Below are positions 1-7,725 of a stretch of DNA of 64,000 nt, one piece after another. A model generated the notes under the pieces. It did no database searches. It was not told where the DNA came from and saw only the letters and a program-made list of their open reading frames with translations. Position 1 is the first letter of the stretch; each line of letters opens with the position of its first letter. This DNA comes from Mycobacterium sp. E2479. GTDB taxonomy: Bacteria; Actinomycetota; Actinomycetes; Mycobacteriales; Mycobacteriaceae. The stretch is from positions 124,001-188,000 of the forward strand of contig NZ_LZJR01000096.1 in assembly GCF_001667925.1 (NCBI RefSeq), read 5' to 3'. Both the position numbers and the translations under genes were made by a program.

Positions 1-2
1 GC

Positions 3-1619
3 GAAATCGACGACATGTGGAAAGAAGCCATCAACCGCGCCGCATGTAAGACCAGCGACGCTTTCAAGGCCGAACTCGGTGCCCACGAACATCACAGCGC
101 GGCGTCGACCATAGACGCACCCGGCCAGCAGCCGACACCGCGAACCGTGGCCGAGCAAGCGGGTGCCCGGCCGCGCATATGGCAGGCCGGCTCTCTCAAA
201 TCCGCTGCCGCGCCCCGATGGCTCGCCCAAAAACGCATTCCTCAAGGGCAAGTTTCGGTGTTAGTCGGCGACGAAGGCATCGGCAAAAGCCTTTTCTGGG
301 TGTGGATTATCGCCCACGTCACAACCGGCCGCCCGCTACCCGAATTCGGGATACCCGCACGCAAGCCCGGCGTGGTTCTAATCGTCATCACCGAAGACGC
401 ATGGGAAACAGACGTCCTCCCCCGGCTTGACGCCGCAGGCGCTGACCTCGACAACGTCCGTGTCTTGTGCGAGGACGCAGACGGCAGCGGCGCCCCCATC
501 TTCCCCCGAGACTTCGACCTCATCAGAGGCAGCGAAGAACCCCTCTCCGTGATCGTCGTCGACGCTTGGCTTGACACCGTGGCGGCGGGGCTTGAGGTCC
601 GCGACACGCAGCAAGCCCGCCAGGCATTGCATCCATGGAAGGAAATTGCCGCCACGACCGACGCTGCCGTACTGCTGGTGGCTCACACCAACAGGGTGGC
701 GTCCGGCAGCGCACGCGACCGGATCGGCGCCACGGCCGCGTTACGTCAAAAGGCGCGCATGCTGCTGCTCGCGCAACTCGACGAGGACGACAAGCTGACT
801 GTCGGCCCCGAAAAGGCCAACGGGGTGCGCACCGTCACCGCTGCCGCGTTCACCACCACCGGGGTGCAGTATTTCAAGCCGACCGACGACCATGACGGCA
901 CCGTTCCGGTGCTCACATACACCGGCGACACGGGACGCACCGCTAAACAGATTCACGAAGATGTGCATGCCGCGCAACGGCAGCGCAGCAAAGCGGCAGA
1001 GCCTGACGACGAGGTGTCGATGTGGTTGCGTGACGCGATCACGGCCACGGAGCGCTGCTGGGCTGCGCCCGCCTACGACGAAGCCGAAATGCGCGGCTGG
1101 TCGACTGACAAAGTTAAACGAGCAAAGAAAAAGCTCGGGGTTATTGCGCGCAAAGATGAAGTGGAAGGCCGATGGTATTGGACGCTGCCAGGGCAAGGGG
1201 GCGCGAAGGGAGCGGATTCGGCCCTATACATCGCGCACCCCCGCTCCCTTGCTCCCTTCCAGGTCGCGGAAAACGGCGGCGCCGGCGCCCGCACCCCCTC
1301 TGACCTGCAAGGGAGCGGGCAGGTTTTTGGCCCCACCCCCTCTGACCTGCAAGGGGGCGAATCCACTCCAGCAAGGATGGAAGAAAAAATACCCTCTGAC
1401 CTGGAAGGGGGCGAAGGGAGCGGGGAAAAGATATCTATAGAGCCTGCGCCCCCTTGCAGGTCAGCCAACAGGCTACGCCCCGATGGCCAGCTGGACATGA
1501 CAGCCCCAGAGGGGGACAGCAAACAATGCGCCAGCGGAGGCTGCAACGCGGAACTGCCCTGGCGGGGGGACAACGAATCCCGTTTTTGCCCCGCCTGCTT
1601 GTGGGCAGGTGCAGCATGA
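3..1619 (+). CDS. RepA-like AAA ATPase of an integrated element (5' partial)
   Basis: Replicative-helicase-type ATPase of the kind found in phage, satellite and actinomycete integrative elements. Counting from the ATG at 15, a Walker A (GDEGIGKS) lies at residues 85-92, a Walker-B-like hydrophobic strand with Asp near 178, a winged-helix-like segment near 335-390 (WLRDA ... WYWTLP), a low-complexity linker with repeated PSDLQG units near 425-470, and a C-terminal CxxxxC...CxxC zinc ribbon. The frame is open to the window edge and the first ATG has no Shine-Dalgarno sequence, so the protein probably continues upstream, perhaps with a primase-polymerase domain; this is inference. Its stop overlaps the next start (ATGA). 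The linker DNA carries iteron-like repeats. Confidence 0.72.
   Translation, partial: EIDDMWKEAINRAACKTSDAFKAELGAHEHHSAASTIDAPGQQPTPRTVAEQAGARPRIWQAGSLKSAAAPRWLAQKRIPQGQVSVLVGDEGIGKSLFWVWIIAHVTTGRPLPEFGIPARKPGVVLIVITEDAWETDVLPRLDAAGADLDNVRVLCEDADGSGAPIFPRDFDLIRGSEEPLSVIVVDAWLDTVAAGLEVRDTQQARQALHPWKEIAATTDAAVLLVAHTNRVASGSARDRIGATAALRQKARMLLLAQLDEDDKLTVGPEKANGVRTVTAAAFTTTGVQYFKPTDDHDGTVPVLTYTGDTGRTAKQIHEDVHAAQRQRSKAAEPDDEVSMWLRDAITATERCWAAPAYDEAEMRGWSTDKVKRAKKKLGVIARKDEVEGRWYWTLPGQGGAKGADSALYIAHPRSLAPFQVAENGGAGARTPSDLQGSGQVFGPTPSDLQGGESTPARMEEKIPSDLEGGEGSGEKISIEPAPPCRSANRLRPDGQLDMTAPEGDSKQCASGGCNAELPWRGDNESRFCPACLWAGAA
1254..1464. repeat. Iteron-like repeat cluster inside the rep-like gene
   Basis: A CTGACCTGCAAGGG-type motif appears forward at 1294-1313 and 1336-1355, with one mismatch at 1392-1409, and inverted at 1447-1464. 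A partial inverted copy (CCCTTCCAGGTC) at 1254-1265 is the exact complement of the variant in the third copy. Forward copies are 42 and 54 bases apart, so they keep the reading frame and encode PSDLQG/PSDLEG. The inverted copies cannot encode that peptide, so the conservation looks like DNA-level constraint. Iterons in or beside rep genes commonly mark replication origins; that role is inferred here. Confidence 0.6.
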
Positions 1620-1864
1620 GCCAGCAACCTAATCGCGCGGCCCGTCGGCGCGCTGAACGTGCCGCGCGGAAGTCCGCCACCGCGATCCTCAACGCGATTG
1701 ATCGGGGCCGCCCGGTCGTCGGCCTCACTGGTGCGTGCTCCGACTGCGGGGCGACTGGCTCGCTGACGCCGATCAGCGCGGGGCAGGTACTAGCCGAGGT
1801 GTGGCATGACCCGTCATGCCCGGCCGCCCGCGGCGTAGTCGCTTGGAGACCCGAAGGTGCCTAG
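1616..1864 (+). CDS. Small zinc-ribbon-like protein of the element
   Basis: 82-residue protein starting at an ATG that overlaps the stop of the ATPase gene (ATGA), which implies translational coupling. The N-terminus is basic (RRRAER) and the rest contains a CSDCG knuckle with a further Cys in a DPSC context, so it may bind zinc. I do not recognise a named family. Its own stop lies inside a GTGCCTAG overlap with the next gene, so it sits in a tight operon. Possibly an accessory replication or regulatory factor, by position only. Confidence 0.55.
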   Translation: MSQQPNRAARRRAERAARKSATAILNAIDRGRPVVGLTGACSDCGATGSLTPISAGQVLAEVWHDPSCPAARGVVAWRPEGA

Positions 1865-2246
1865 CCATACACCCAGCGCGCCGCCCATGCTGCTGTCAGC
1901 CCGCGCCGAAGCTCAACGGCGCGGCGTCCGGCACGACCAAGTGCTTGCGGAGCGCCGCTTGCTGCCGCTGCCGGCCGGGCAGCGCGTCCTGGGCCGTGAT
2001 GGGGCGCGGACGTGGCCGGCGCGGGCGTTGACGCCCACTGCGCGGGCTGAACGGGACGCGGCGATCCGGGCAGCGGTGGCGGCGGGTGTCAAGCAGGACG
2101 TGATCGCTGAACACTTGGGCATCAGTAAGGGCACGGTGTCGCAGATCGCGGCGGGGGTGCCTGGACGGCGGCGGCGCGGGGCGCTGGGCCGCAAGAAAGT
2201 TGCGCTTGATTCCACGCTGACGGCCGAATGGGGGTTGCGCCGGTGA
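1857..2246 (+). CDS. Helix-turn-helix protein
   Basis: 129-residue basic protein with a GTG start overlapping the upstream gene. Residues about 70-100 (AAIRAAVAAGVKQDVIA, then LGISKGTVSQI) form a helix-turn-helix resembling the Trp-repressor/HTH_23 type used in phage and transposon regulators. The last four bases overlap the start of the WhiB-like gene (GTGA). Likely a DNA-binding regulator of the element; its target is unknown. Confidence 0.6.
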   Translation: MPSHTPSAPPMLLSARAEAQRRGVRHDQVLAERRLLPLPAGQRVLGRDGARTWPARALTPTARAERDAAIRAAVAAGVKQDVIAEHLGISKGTVSQIAAGVPGRRRRGALGRKKVALDSTLTAEWGLRR

Positions 2247-2737
2247 ACGCCGACGACGTACAGCGGCTGTTCGCGTCGATGCTGTCTGTCCCGCGGCTGG
2301 CCGGGGCGGCGTGCCGGGGCCGGCCCGAGCTGTTCGACCTCGACCACCGCTCCTGCCCTGACGAAATCGAACGGGCGCAGCGCATCTGCAGCGCCTGCCC
2401 TGCCATGGCCGCTTGCCGGGCGTGGATCGACGCCACGCCTGAGCAGCGGCGGCCGACCGGTGTGGTCGCAGGTATGCTGCTCGGTCCGCCCGCCCCGGCG
2501 TCATCGCAATCCAAGCCGGCGCCGGACCCTTCGGACGATGGTGCCTGGCTACTGGAGTTCTTGGCGGCCCGCGGTGGCCGGGTGGAAGCGCGCGCGGTGA
2601 TCGCTGCCGCACAAGCGGTCGGGATGTCGGCGACCCGGGTGCGTGCGGCTCGTTCGCGGGTGGCGGCTACGGAGCCTACGACGCATGGGCGCCGCGCTGT
2701 CTGGTTCGTGCCGGTCGACGAGGGGCGGTCGGCATGA
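2243..2737 (+). CDS. WhiB-like iron-sulfur regulator with C-terminal winged-helix extension
   Basis: WhiB-family protein of about 164 residues. The four cluster cysteines are C24, C49, C52 and C58 in the family pattern C...CxxC-x5-C, with an extra Cys at 38. The usual G[VI]WGG turn is replaced by GVVAGML. After a Pro/Ser-rich linker, residues about 97-160 (GRVEAR, GMSATRVRAAR, AVWFVP) look like the small winged helix seen at the end of RepA-type proteins, including the ATPase at the start of this window. The GTG at 2243 overlaps the upstream stop (GTGA) and has a G-run 8 bases before it, so I prefer it to the ATG at 2228. WhiB proteins are common regulators on actinophage genomes. Confidence 0.78.
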   Translation: MNADDVQRLFASMLSVPRLAGAACRGRPELFDLDHRSCPDEIERAQRICSACPAMAACRAWIDATPEQRRPTGVVAGMLLGPPAPASSQSKPAPDPSDDGAWLLEFLAARGGRVEARAVIAAAQAVGMSATRVRAARSRVAATEPTTHGRRAVWFVPVDEGRSA

Positions 2738-2766
2738 CGCGCGTCAGCAGCGACGGGCGGCCATGA
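2734..2766 (+). CDS. Possible 10-codon coupling ORF
   Basis: An ATG overlapping the stop of the WhiB-like gene opens a 10-residue frame whose stop in turn overlaps the ATG of the excisionase-like gene (ATGA at both ends). It could pass ribosomes between the two larger genes. It may equally be chance; there is no Shine-Dalgarno sequence of its own. Confidence 0.25.
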   Translation: MTRVSSDGRP

Positions 2767-3206
2767 GCGGCTCACGGCGGCCTGCGGCGGCCGACTGGTC
2801 AGAGCGGATCACCGCGCAGATCAACAGATACGACGGGTCGGTTACCTTGCCTCAGCGGGCGGCGCAATGGCTGCACGCGAGGGCCGCAGTGCCGTATGAA
2901 CAGCGAGAACGTCTGCGCGACCGCGACCCGAAACTGTATGCGGCAATAGCTGCGCTGCGGCTGTCGGCGCTGAGTGATCCCGAAAGCTGGCCGGCCACTT
3001 CCGATCTCGGAAAGGAATTGGCCAACGAGGATGCACAGCAGCAAGAATCGGAATGGTTGACCAGCAAGCGCGCCGCTGAAATCGCAGGTGTCACCGACCG
3101 CTGCATCCGCGGATGGATTCGCAACGAACGACTTCCAGCCCGCAGGCACGGCCACACGTGGCGAATCAGCCGCACCGACCTACTAGCAGCCATACACACC
3201 GCTTGA
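2763..3206 (+). CDS. Excisionase-like MerR/HTH_17 DNA-binding protein
   Basis: 147-residue protein. The C-terminal 55 residues have the excisionase-type winged helix: a SEWLTSKRAAEIAGVT helix-turn-helix start, then IRGWIRNERLPARRHGHTWR, where the basic wing contacts DNA, and ISRTDLLAAI. The N-terminal 90 residues are helical and unassigned. HTH_17 proteins act as Xis directionality factors or as regulators on integrated elements. No integrase gene is visible, so a role in excision cannot be confirmed from this window. Confidence 0.65.
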   Translation: MSGSRRPAAADWSERITAQINRYDGSVTLPQRAAQWLHARAAVPYEQRERLRDRDPKLYAAIAALRLSALSDPESWPATSDLGKELANEDAQQQESEWLTSKRAAEIAGVTDRCIRGWIRNERLPARRHGHTWRISRTDLLAAIHTA

Positions 3207-3227
3207 AACCGAAAGGGAGGCAAAGGA

Positions 3228-3812
3228 ATGCCCAGCGTGCAACTTGAAGACGCCAAAGCGGCGATGGCGGCTATCCGGGGCAGCTTCGCCCGAGAGGCCG
3301 CCACGATACGCAACAGCAGCAAGTACAGCGACGAAGGTCGCGCGCAGCAGCTCGCTAAATCACTGCTTGCGCACCGCAAGCAGGCAGCCGCGTTGCGCGC
3401 CAACTTCAGCGCCGACAACGAGGACGTCCGGTCCGTATCTGTTTCTCGACTCTTCGGCTTGCCCAAGAACTCCGACGCCGCGACCGTGATCGCCTACCGC
3501 GACGCCGCCGACCGGGCCGTGAAACTAGCAGACGCCCACGAAGCGAAAGCGACCCTGACCCGAGCAATCGAAATGGGCGATAGCCTCATGGCCCGAGCTA
3601 TCGCCGGCCACGCGGAAAGGCGCAAATGGGGCGCAGTCACCGATGCCTACGCCGCACACGCCGGACTGGAAGACGACCTGGCAGACCTGCGGTCGGTGCC
3701 CACCGGCGGCCTGCTCAAAACCGGACTCAACGCACTCTTCGCCGTGCCGACCCCGGCCGAATTGCACCGCACGACCGACAACGAGCTGCAGCGCATCGCA
3801 GACGGCGACTAG
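3228..3812 (+). CDS. Conserved hypothetical helical protein of the element
   Basis: 194 residues, preceded by a strong Shine-Dalgarno sequence (AAAGGGAGG, 10 bases before the ATG). The protein is Ala-rich and largely helical (FAREAATIRN, KSLLAHRKQAAALRANF, DAHEAKATLTRAIEMGDSLMARA) with coiled-coil-like spacing and an acidic C-terminus. No signal peptide, membrane segment or catalytic motif is seen. It resembles small helical proteins of unknown function encoded by mycobacterial prophages, but I cannot name a family. Confidence 0.6.
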   Translation: MPSVQLEDAKAAMAAIRGSFAREAATIRNSSKYSDEGRAQQLAKSLLAHRKQAAALRANFSADNEDVRSVSVSRLFGLPKNSDAATVIAYRDAADRAVKLADAHEAKATLTRAIEMGDSLMARAIAGHAERRKWGAVTDAYAAHAGLEDDLADLRSVPTGGLLKTGLNALFAVPTPAELHRTTDNELQRIADGD

Positions 3813-4403
3813 CCCCATGACGCTCTACACGCGTACGTCCATAGACCCGTGCGGGTTAGGCGCCAGCCTGTGTTCATGGCCGCTGGCGTGGCAGCCTGGC
3901 CGCACGGCCGCCGGGCCTCGTTGCTCTGTCGGAGTGGCGCGGCCTTGCGGCAGCCAACCCCATAGACGCGATCTGAGCTGTCGGCACGTTACTCCCGAAT
4001 CGTCCGTGCCGGCAGCTAGCGATCGCACCGCCGCCGCGCGCGATACATCCGCTGGTCGCGCGCGGCGGCAACCCACCAGCCCGTGCCGCCCGCCGCGCAT
4101 GCATCCATTGGACTGATGCGGGTAAAAGTTTGCTGGGAAAGATTGCGTTTGCCCCGCTACTTGCTGGCTCAGTGGCGCAGCCCGACCAACTGATCGTCAA
4201 TGTCGAACGCACAGGCGAAAGATACCGGGGGGAAGCCCATTGAACTGCGGAAACACGCCCCGGCCGACATAGCGTAAACCCCTATCTTGAGAGCGCGGGG
4301 AACTTCTGGAAGGACATTCGAACATGCAATCGAACGCTATGCGCGGCGCGGAAGTTTGCTGGACGCCGGCGCTGAGTTGGCCAAGTTTGCTGGGAGGGTT
4401 GTC
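3813..4403. other. 591-base stretch without a confident gene
   Basis: Frames here are short or Arg/Ala-rich and do not look coding. The stretch holds three copies of AAGTTTGCTGG (4126-4138, 4352-4363, 4383-4395), the last just before the GTG of the next gene. A 25-codon frame at 4200-4277 (starting MSNAQAKDTGG) has protein-like composition but no ribosome-binding site. Confidence 0.5.
4126..4395 (+). repeat. Three direct copies of AAGTTTGCTGG
   Basis: Copies at 4126-4138, 4352-4363 and 4383-4395. The last two are 31 bases apart, which is not a multiple of three, so they are not a coding repeat. The final copy lies 9 bases before the GTG start at 4404, a position suited to a regulatory or protein-binding site. 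Confidence 0.45.
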
Positions 4404-4763
4404 GTGAGCGCCGGCCAGCAGTTACGCGCCGCGCTGGACGCCGCCCTGAAACGCGAGAGCAAGAAACTGGGCCAGCCCGTGCGCTGGGATGAGCGAGAAC
4501 GGCAGCACGTCGATGCGGCGTGCCGGGCCGCCGACGCCGTCGAACTACTCGACCAGCGGATCACCGCGGAACAGGCCGGCGAGCAGCGCGGCTCAATTAT
4601 CGTCAAATACCTCGCCGAACGCCGCCTACAGGACGACAAAGTCAGCGAGCACCTTCGGTGGTTACAGCTCGACGAGTTCGCCCCGCTCAAAAGCCCGCAG
4701 CATGTCGCCGCCGGCCAGGCCCGCTGGGCCGGCGTGCAACGCGGCCGCAAAGGCACCGCGTAA
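4404..4763 (+). CDS. Small phage-type protein, possibly small-terminase-like
   Basis: 119 residues from the GTG at 4404, preceded by GGGAGGG. The N-terminus (SAGQQLRAALDAALKRESKKLG) and following WDERERQHVDAACRAADAVELL form amphipathic helices, and the C-terminus is basic. Similar short helical proteins stand before terminase genes in actinophages, but no large terminase follows here, so the assignment is weak. The next gene starts on the base after its stop, so both belong to one transcription unit. Confidence 0.5.
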   Translation: MSAGQQLRAALDAALKRESKKLGQPVRWDERERQHVDAACRAADAVELLDQRITAEQAGEQRGSIIVKYLAERRLQDDKVSEHLRWLQLDEFAPLKSPQHVAAGQARWAGVQRGRKGTA

Positions 4764-5126
4764 ATGCCCGTCCCGGTCAGCGACGGCGCCGGCCGCCAGT
4801 CCGGCGTGTACGCCTGGCTCCTCGACCGCGAAGAAGCCGAGCACCAAGACTGGCAGGCCAGTATTCATAGCCAGCTGCCCGGCGGCTATCCCCGGATGCG
4901 GTTTCTTGGCGCGCTGCGCGCTGGCCGGCCGGTGTCGGTTGTGGTCGCACAGTTACCGGGATGGGCGCGCCCGCACGGTTATCCGCTGCCGCCGAAGTCG
5001 CGCGCCGACATGACCGATGAACACTGGCGCCGCGGTAGCGAGGCTGTCACCATCCACACCAACGACCGGATGGAGTCCGGTGCGGGTGCCGGCTCCGATG
5101 TACTCGCCGACTACACAGATTTGTGA
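4764..5126 (+). CDS. Hypothetical protein of the element
   Basis: 120 residues with an ATG directly following the upstream TAA. The composition is protein-like, with aromatic-rich stretches (VYAWLLDREEAEHQDWQ, RMRFLGALRAGRPVSVV, QLPGWARPHGYPLPP). No recognised domain, signal or membrane segment. This is the last rightward gene of the element module before the converging gene at 5175-5849. Confidence 0.5.
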   Translation: MPVPVSDGAGRQSGVYAWLLDREEAEHQDWQASIHSQLPGGYPRMRFLGALRAGRPVSVVVAQLPGWARPHGYPLPPKSRADMTDEHWRRGSEAVTIHTNDRMESGAGAGSDVLADYTDL

Positions 5127-5174
5127 TGCGCCCATGTCCTTGGACTCGGTGCGCTGCATTTGAGCTAGGTGCGC

Positions 5175-5849
5175 TCACTTGATCCGGTCACGCTGTTGAC
5201 GTACCGACTCAACAACCTCGTAGGAGATTTGCCGTACCGCGTACGGGACTGGATTAGACAAGGGAATTTCTTCGGCATCGCCCTTTCGGTGGACCCATCC
5301 CATCGAATTGCTATTGGCGATCTTGTCGTAGGCCGCTTTAATTTGCGGATCGACGTGCGCCCCACCCTCTTGGTTGGCTAACGCGAGCACAAAGTCCTTG
5401 CGGCAGAACAGTGTTCCATCGCTGTCCTTGGACACCGGATTTGCCCACCAGGCGTCCGTGTAGATGCGAGAACCGCGTGGCAGATTGCCGACCGTCGTCC
5501 GTATGCGTGTCGGCGGGCGGTCGCCCAGCGGCGCCTGGTATGACGCGTTCCCTTCACCGATGTCGATGCCCATCAGGACCAGCCCAAGTGTCGGAGCGAG
5601 GTTTTTCGGGTGAGGCATGCCAGCAGAGTCCACCCAAGTCAGCTTGTCCCGCAGGTCGAGCTGGTTCAGCAGGGCGTGTGATCCTCGCGGGTGGTTATCC
5701 GCGGTGTGGTGGAACAGAACTCGCAGAGTGACGGCAAGGCGCTTCGCCTCACTCAGGTGGCCTTGGTCGAATGAATCATTCGACCGCTCCAAGAAGTCGA
5801 TCTGCTCCCCAAAAGATTCCAGCAGTTGTTCACGTGTGCGTGATGGCAT
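5175..5849 (-). CDS. Conserved hypothetical protein of an accessory family
   Basis: 224 residues from the ATG at 5849 (a longer start at 5879 is possible). Features include an N-terminal helix with AKRLAVTLRVLFHHT, a central APLGDRPP segment, DAWWANPV, and FCRKDFVLALANQEGGAHVDP followed by IANSNSMGW and a C-terminal helix VRQISYEVVESV. I know of similar proteins scattered in bacterial accessory regions but of no established function. The EGGAHVD segment is the most conserved-looking part. It is divergent from the GAF protein at 5933, sharing an 83-base promoter region. Base composition is visibly less GC-rich than the core genes, consistent with transfer. Confidence 0.6.
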   Translation of the reverse strand: MPSRTREQLLESFGEQIDFLERSNDSFDQGHLSEAKRLAVTLRVLFHHTADNHPRGSHALLNQLDLRDKLTWVDSAGMPHPKNLAPTLGLVLMGIDIGEGNASYQAPLGDRPPTRIRTTVGNLPRGSRIYTDAWWANPVSKDSDGTLFCRKDFVLALANQEGGAHVDPQIKAAYDKIANSNSMGWVHRKGDAEEIPLSNPVPYAVRQISYEVVESVRQQRDRIK

Positions 5850-5932
5850 GGCCGGGACGCTACTCGGAAGGTACGACAACCTGGCTCGGCGTGTTGATCG
5901 CCCCGACGCTCTGGGCTTGTTAATACGATCAG

Positions 5933-6748
5933 GTGATGCCCGCCGGCGCTCCTGAGTCGTTCTTGGGTGGTCTTATCGTCTGGATCGGTCCGCATCTCGA
6001 GCGATCTCGGTGGGTGCGAACAGCCCGTTACTTGCTGCCTGTCATGGCGGCTGCTGCAACCGGGTTGTCTGGACAGTCTCATGGGGCCGCTAGCGTCGTG
6101 TGGCTCGGCGTAGGTATCGCGTTGCTGGCACTTGCAGCGACCGGTGAGATTTTCCGCGATTCATACCGTAGCCGGCTTCGGCAAGAGCAGGAGGAGGGCG
6201 CTGCAGGTCAAATTGTCGCGTTGCGTGATGCTTTGAGCCCGATCGCGGAGGCGATCGCGGATATGCACACGTTAACTGAGTCCGCACGTCGTGAACGTGT
6301 GAACGGCATCGCACAGAGAAGCGCTGACGCCTTAGCCCTGGTCATGCACGGTATTCCCGGCTTTCGGTCAGTCGTCTATCGGCAGGACGATCCGATGAAT
6401 TCACTTGAAGTCTTGGCTCGTGCGGGGCGCAGTGAGCGCGAGCCGCAAAGATTCACCCGGGGCGATGAACGCGGCAATGCGGCGTTTGCGACAGTCGAAC
6501 GGCGCGAACCCTGTTTTGTCAGGGACGTCAACAATGATGACGAGGTGGCTGGACTCGATGGCGCTTACTCGGGAACACGAACTGGCTACCGGACGTTTAT
6601 AGCCGCCCCTATAGCCGACAGACAACGAACTTACGGGATGGTGACGGTAGACGCGCCTAATCCGGGCGACCTATTGCGATCGGACCAGCACCTGGTCATG
6701 CTGGTTGCGGACCTGCTGGCGATCGCGTTTGCTTCGATTCATCAGTGA
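5933..6748 (+). CDS. Membrane-anchored GAF-domain protein
   Basis: 271 residues. Two hydrophobic segments near residues 35-52 and 55-75 make a membrane hairpin, followed by a coiled-coil-like stretch (RSRLRQEQEEGAAGQIVALRDAL) and a C-terminal GAF domain at about 105-270 (FRSVVYR, AFATVERREPCFVRDV, TFIAAPIADRQRTYGMVTVD). GAF domains bind small ligands or mediate dimerisation; no output domain (kinase, cyclase or HTH) is present, so it is probably a partner subunit. GTG at 5933 and ATG at 5936 are both possible starts. Confidence 0.65.
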   Translation: MMPAGAPESFLGGLIVWIGPHLERSRWVRTARYLLPVMAAAATGLSGQSHGAASVVWLGVGIALLALAATGEIFRDSYRSRLRQEQEEGAAGQIVALRDALSPIAEAIADMHTLTESARRERVNGIAQRSADALALVMHGIPGFRSVVYRQDDPMNSLEVLARAGRSEREPQRFTRGDERGNAAFATVERREPCFVRDVNNDDEVAGLDGAYSGTRTGYRTFIAAPIADRQRTYGMVTVDAPNPGDLLRSDQHLVMLVADLLAIAFASIHQ

Positions 6749-6782
6749 CGAGTCCGGTAGACTCGTTACAGAAGGGGTAGGT

Positions 6783-6974
6783 GTGACGGACATGTATGAC
6801 ACCACACAACCTGTGGGCCGGAAAGAGCGCCAGGACGCCGACATCTCGTCGCCCGCGGCAGTTGAACGCATCTGGCGTGACGCGCGCGAGGAAGCGCGCC
6901 AAGAAAGCGTGGACCGAGAGCGCCGCGCGGCGCGTGGCGGCCGTGTCCCGTTTGGCTTCTCAGATAGCCACTGA
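6783..6974 (+). CDS. Small basic protein after the GAF gene
   Basis: 63 residues, GTG start with AGAAGGGG ahead of it. Highly charged (IWRDAREEARQESVDRERR), ending in GGRVPFGFSDSH, with no membrane or signal segment. It lies 34 bases after the GAF-domain gene and before a strong terminator, so it is probably the last gene of that unit. The function cannot be inferred. Confidence 0.5.
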   Translation: MTDMYDTTQPVGRKERQDADISSPAAVERIWRDAREEARQESVDRERRAARGGRVPFGFSDSH

Positions 6975-6998
6975 AGCAGTCCCTGGGTAGACGATCGA

Positions 6999-7028
6999 AA
7001 GGCCCTCGGGATCTCCACCGGGGGCCTT
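6999..7028 (+). terminator. Intrinsic terminator of the GAF unit
   Basis: Inverted repeat: AAGGCCCTCGG at 6999-7009 pairs with CCGGGGGCCTT at 7018-7028 (11 bp including one G-T pair, 8-base loop), followed by a weakly T-containing CGGTTATT. It closes the rightward unit 5933-6974. Confidence 0.75.
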
Positions 7029-7210
7029 CGGTTATTCGCTGGGTAGGCGTCGGCGCCTTTACGTCACTCCGCGATTCCAGTCCTCGGGCGGCAGCGAGAC
7101 TCGCGCGGAGGAGGTGGAGGCGCGGTCATTCGGCCTGCCACGCAAAACGGCGACGTTTGATTCGCGGGTGAGTTGGTCGAGGGTGTGCTTCGACTCGCTT
7201 GTGCAAGCGG

Positions 7211-7639
7211 TCAGTGCAGCAGGTGGGCGACAAAAGCGATCAACGCAACCGCGCCAATAATGGCGGCGCCGACGACCAGTATCGCCTGGTTCTCTGACAT
7301 CCGGCCAAGCCAGTTCGCGTTCGGTGAGGTCGGCATCCGGTTTGCGTGTTGCACCTGGCCGTACTCGTCCACGCTGACCATGGTGCGCTTTTCGCCGCCG
7401 TTAGCCGCCAGGATGATCCATACCGGCAACCATAGGCCGCATAGCAGCACCGTAATCAGCAGGTGCAGAACATGGTTCACCGGCTTGCCCGTGACGACGA
7501 TCGCCGACGTCGGCATGCGGGCCTCGATGCGGCCGCCGCGCACCGCGATCGCCATCAGTTCTCGATCGAGCGCGCTCGCCCGCTGTGATTCGGACAGCAA
7601 TGCTGCTTCACCTCCGGTAGGGCCATCGAGACGGCTCAC
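7211..7639 (-). CDS. Small membrane protein, mycobacterial/mycobacteriophage type
   Basis: 142 residues from the GTG at 7639; a TTG at 7672 with AAGG ahead is an alternative. A soluble N-terminus (GGRIEARMPTSAIVVTGKPVNH) leads into a hydrophobic segment (VLHLLITVLLCGLWLPVWI), then a charged loop (GGEKRTMVSVDEYG) and a C-terminal membrane helix (AILVVGAAIIGAVALIAF). The VTGKPVNHVLHL...CGLWLPVW pattern recurs in uncharacterised mycobacterial and phage membrane proteins. It lies 3' of the leftward kinase unit and could be co-transcribed with it. Confidence 0.55.
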   Translation of the reverse strand: MSRLDGPTGGEAALLSESQRASALDRELMAIAVRGGRIEARMPTSAIVVTGKPVNHVLHLLITVLLCGLWLPVWIILAANGGEKRTMVSVDEYGQVQHANRMPTSPNANWLGRMSENQAILVVGAAIIGAVALIAFVAHLLH

Positions 7640-7725
7640 AGTAACAACCCCGCATTCCCTGTGCAGGCACAAGAAACCTTGCTCTAGCGAGTCTCATAAA
7701 ATGCGATCCCTTCTAGTACAAAGCA

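Noticed and set aside
3643..4116. 157-residue frame after the 194-aa gene
   Set aside because: Pro/Arg/Ser-rich composition, overlaps a real gene, no ribosome-binding site.
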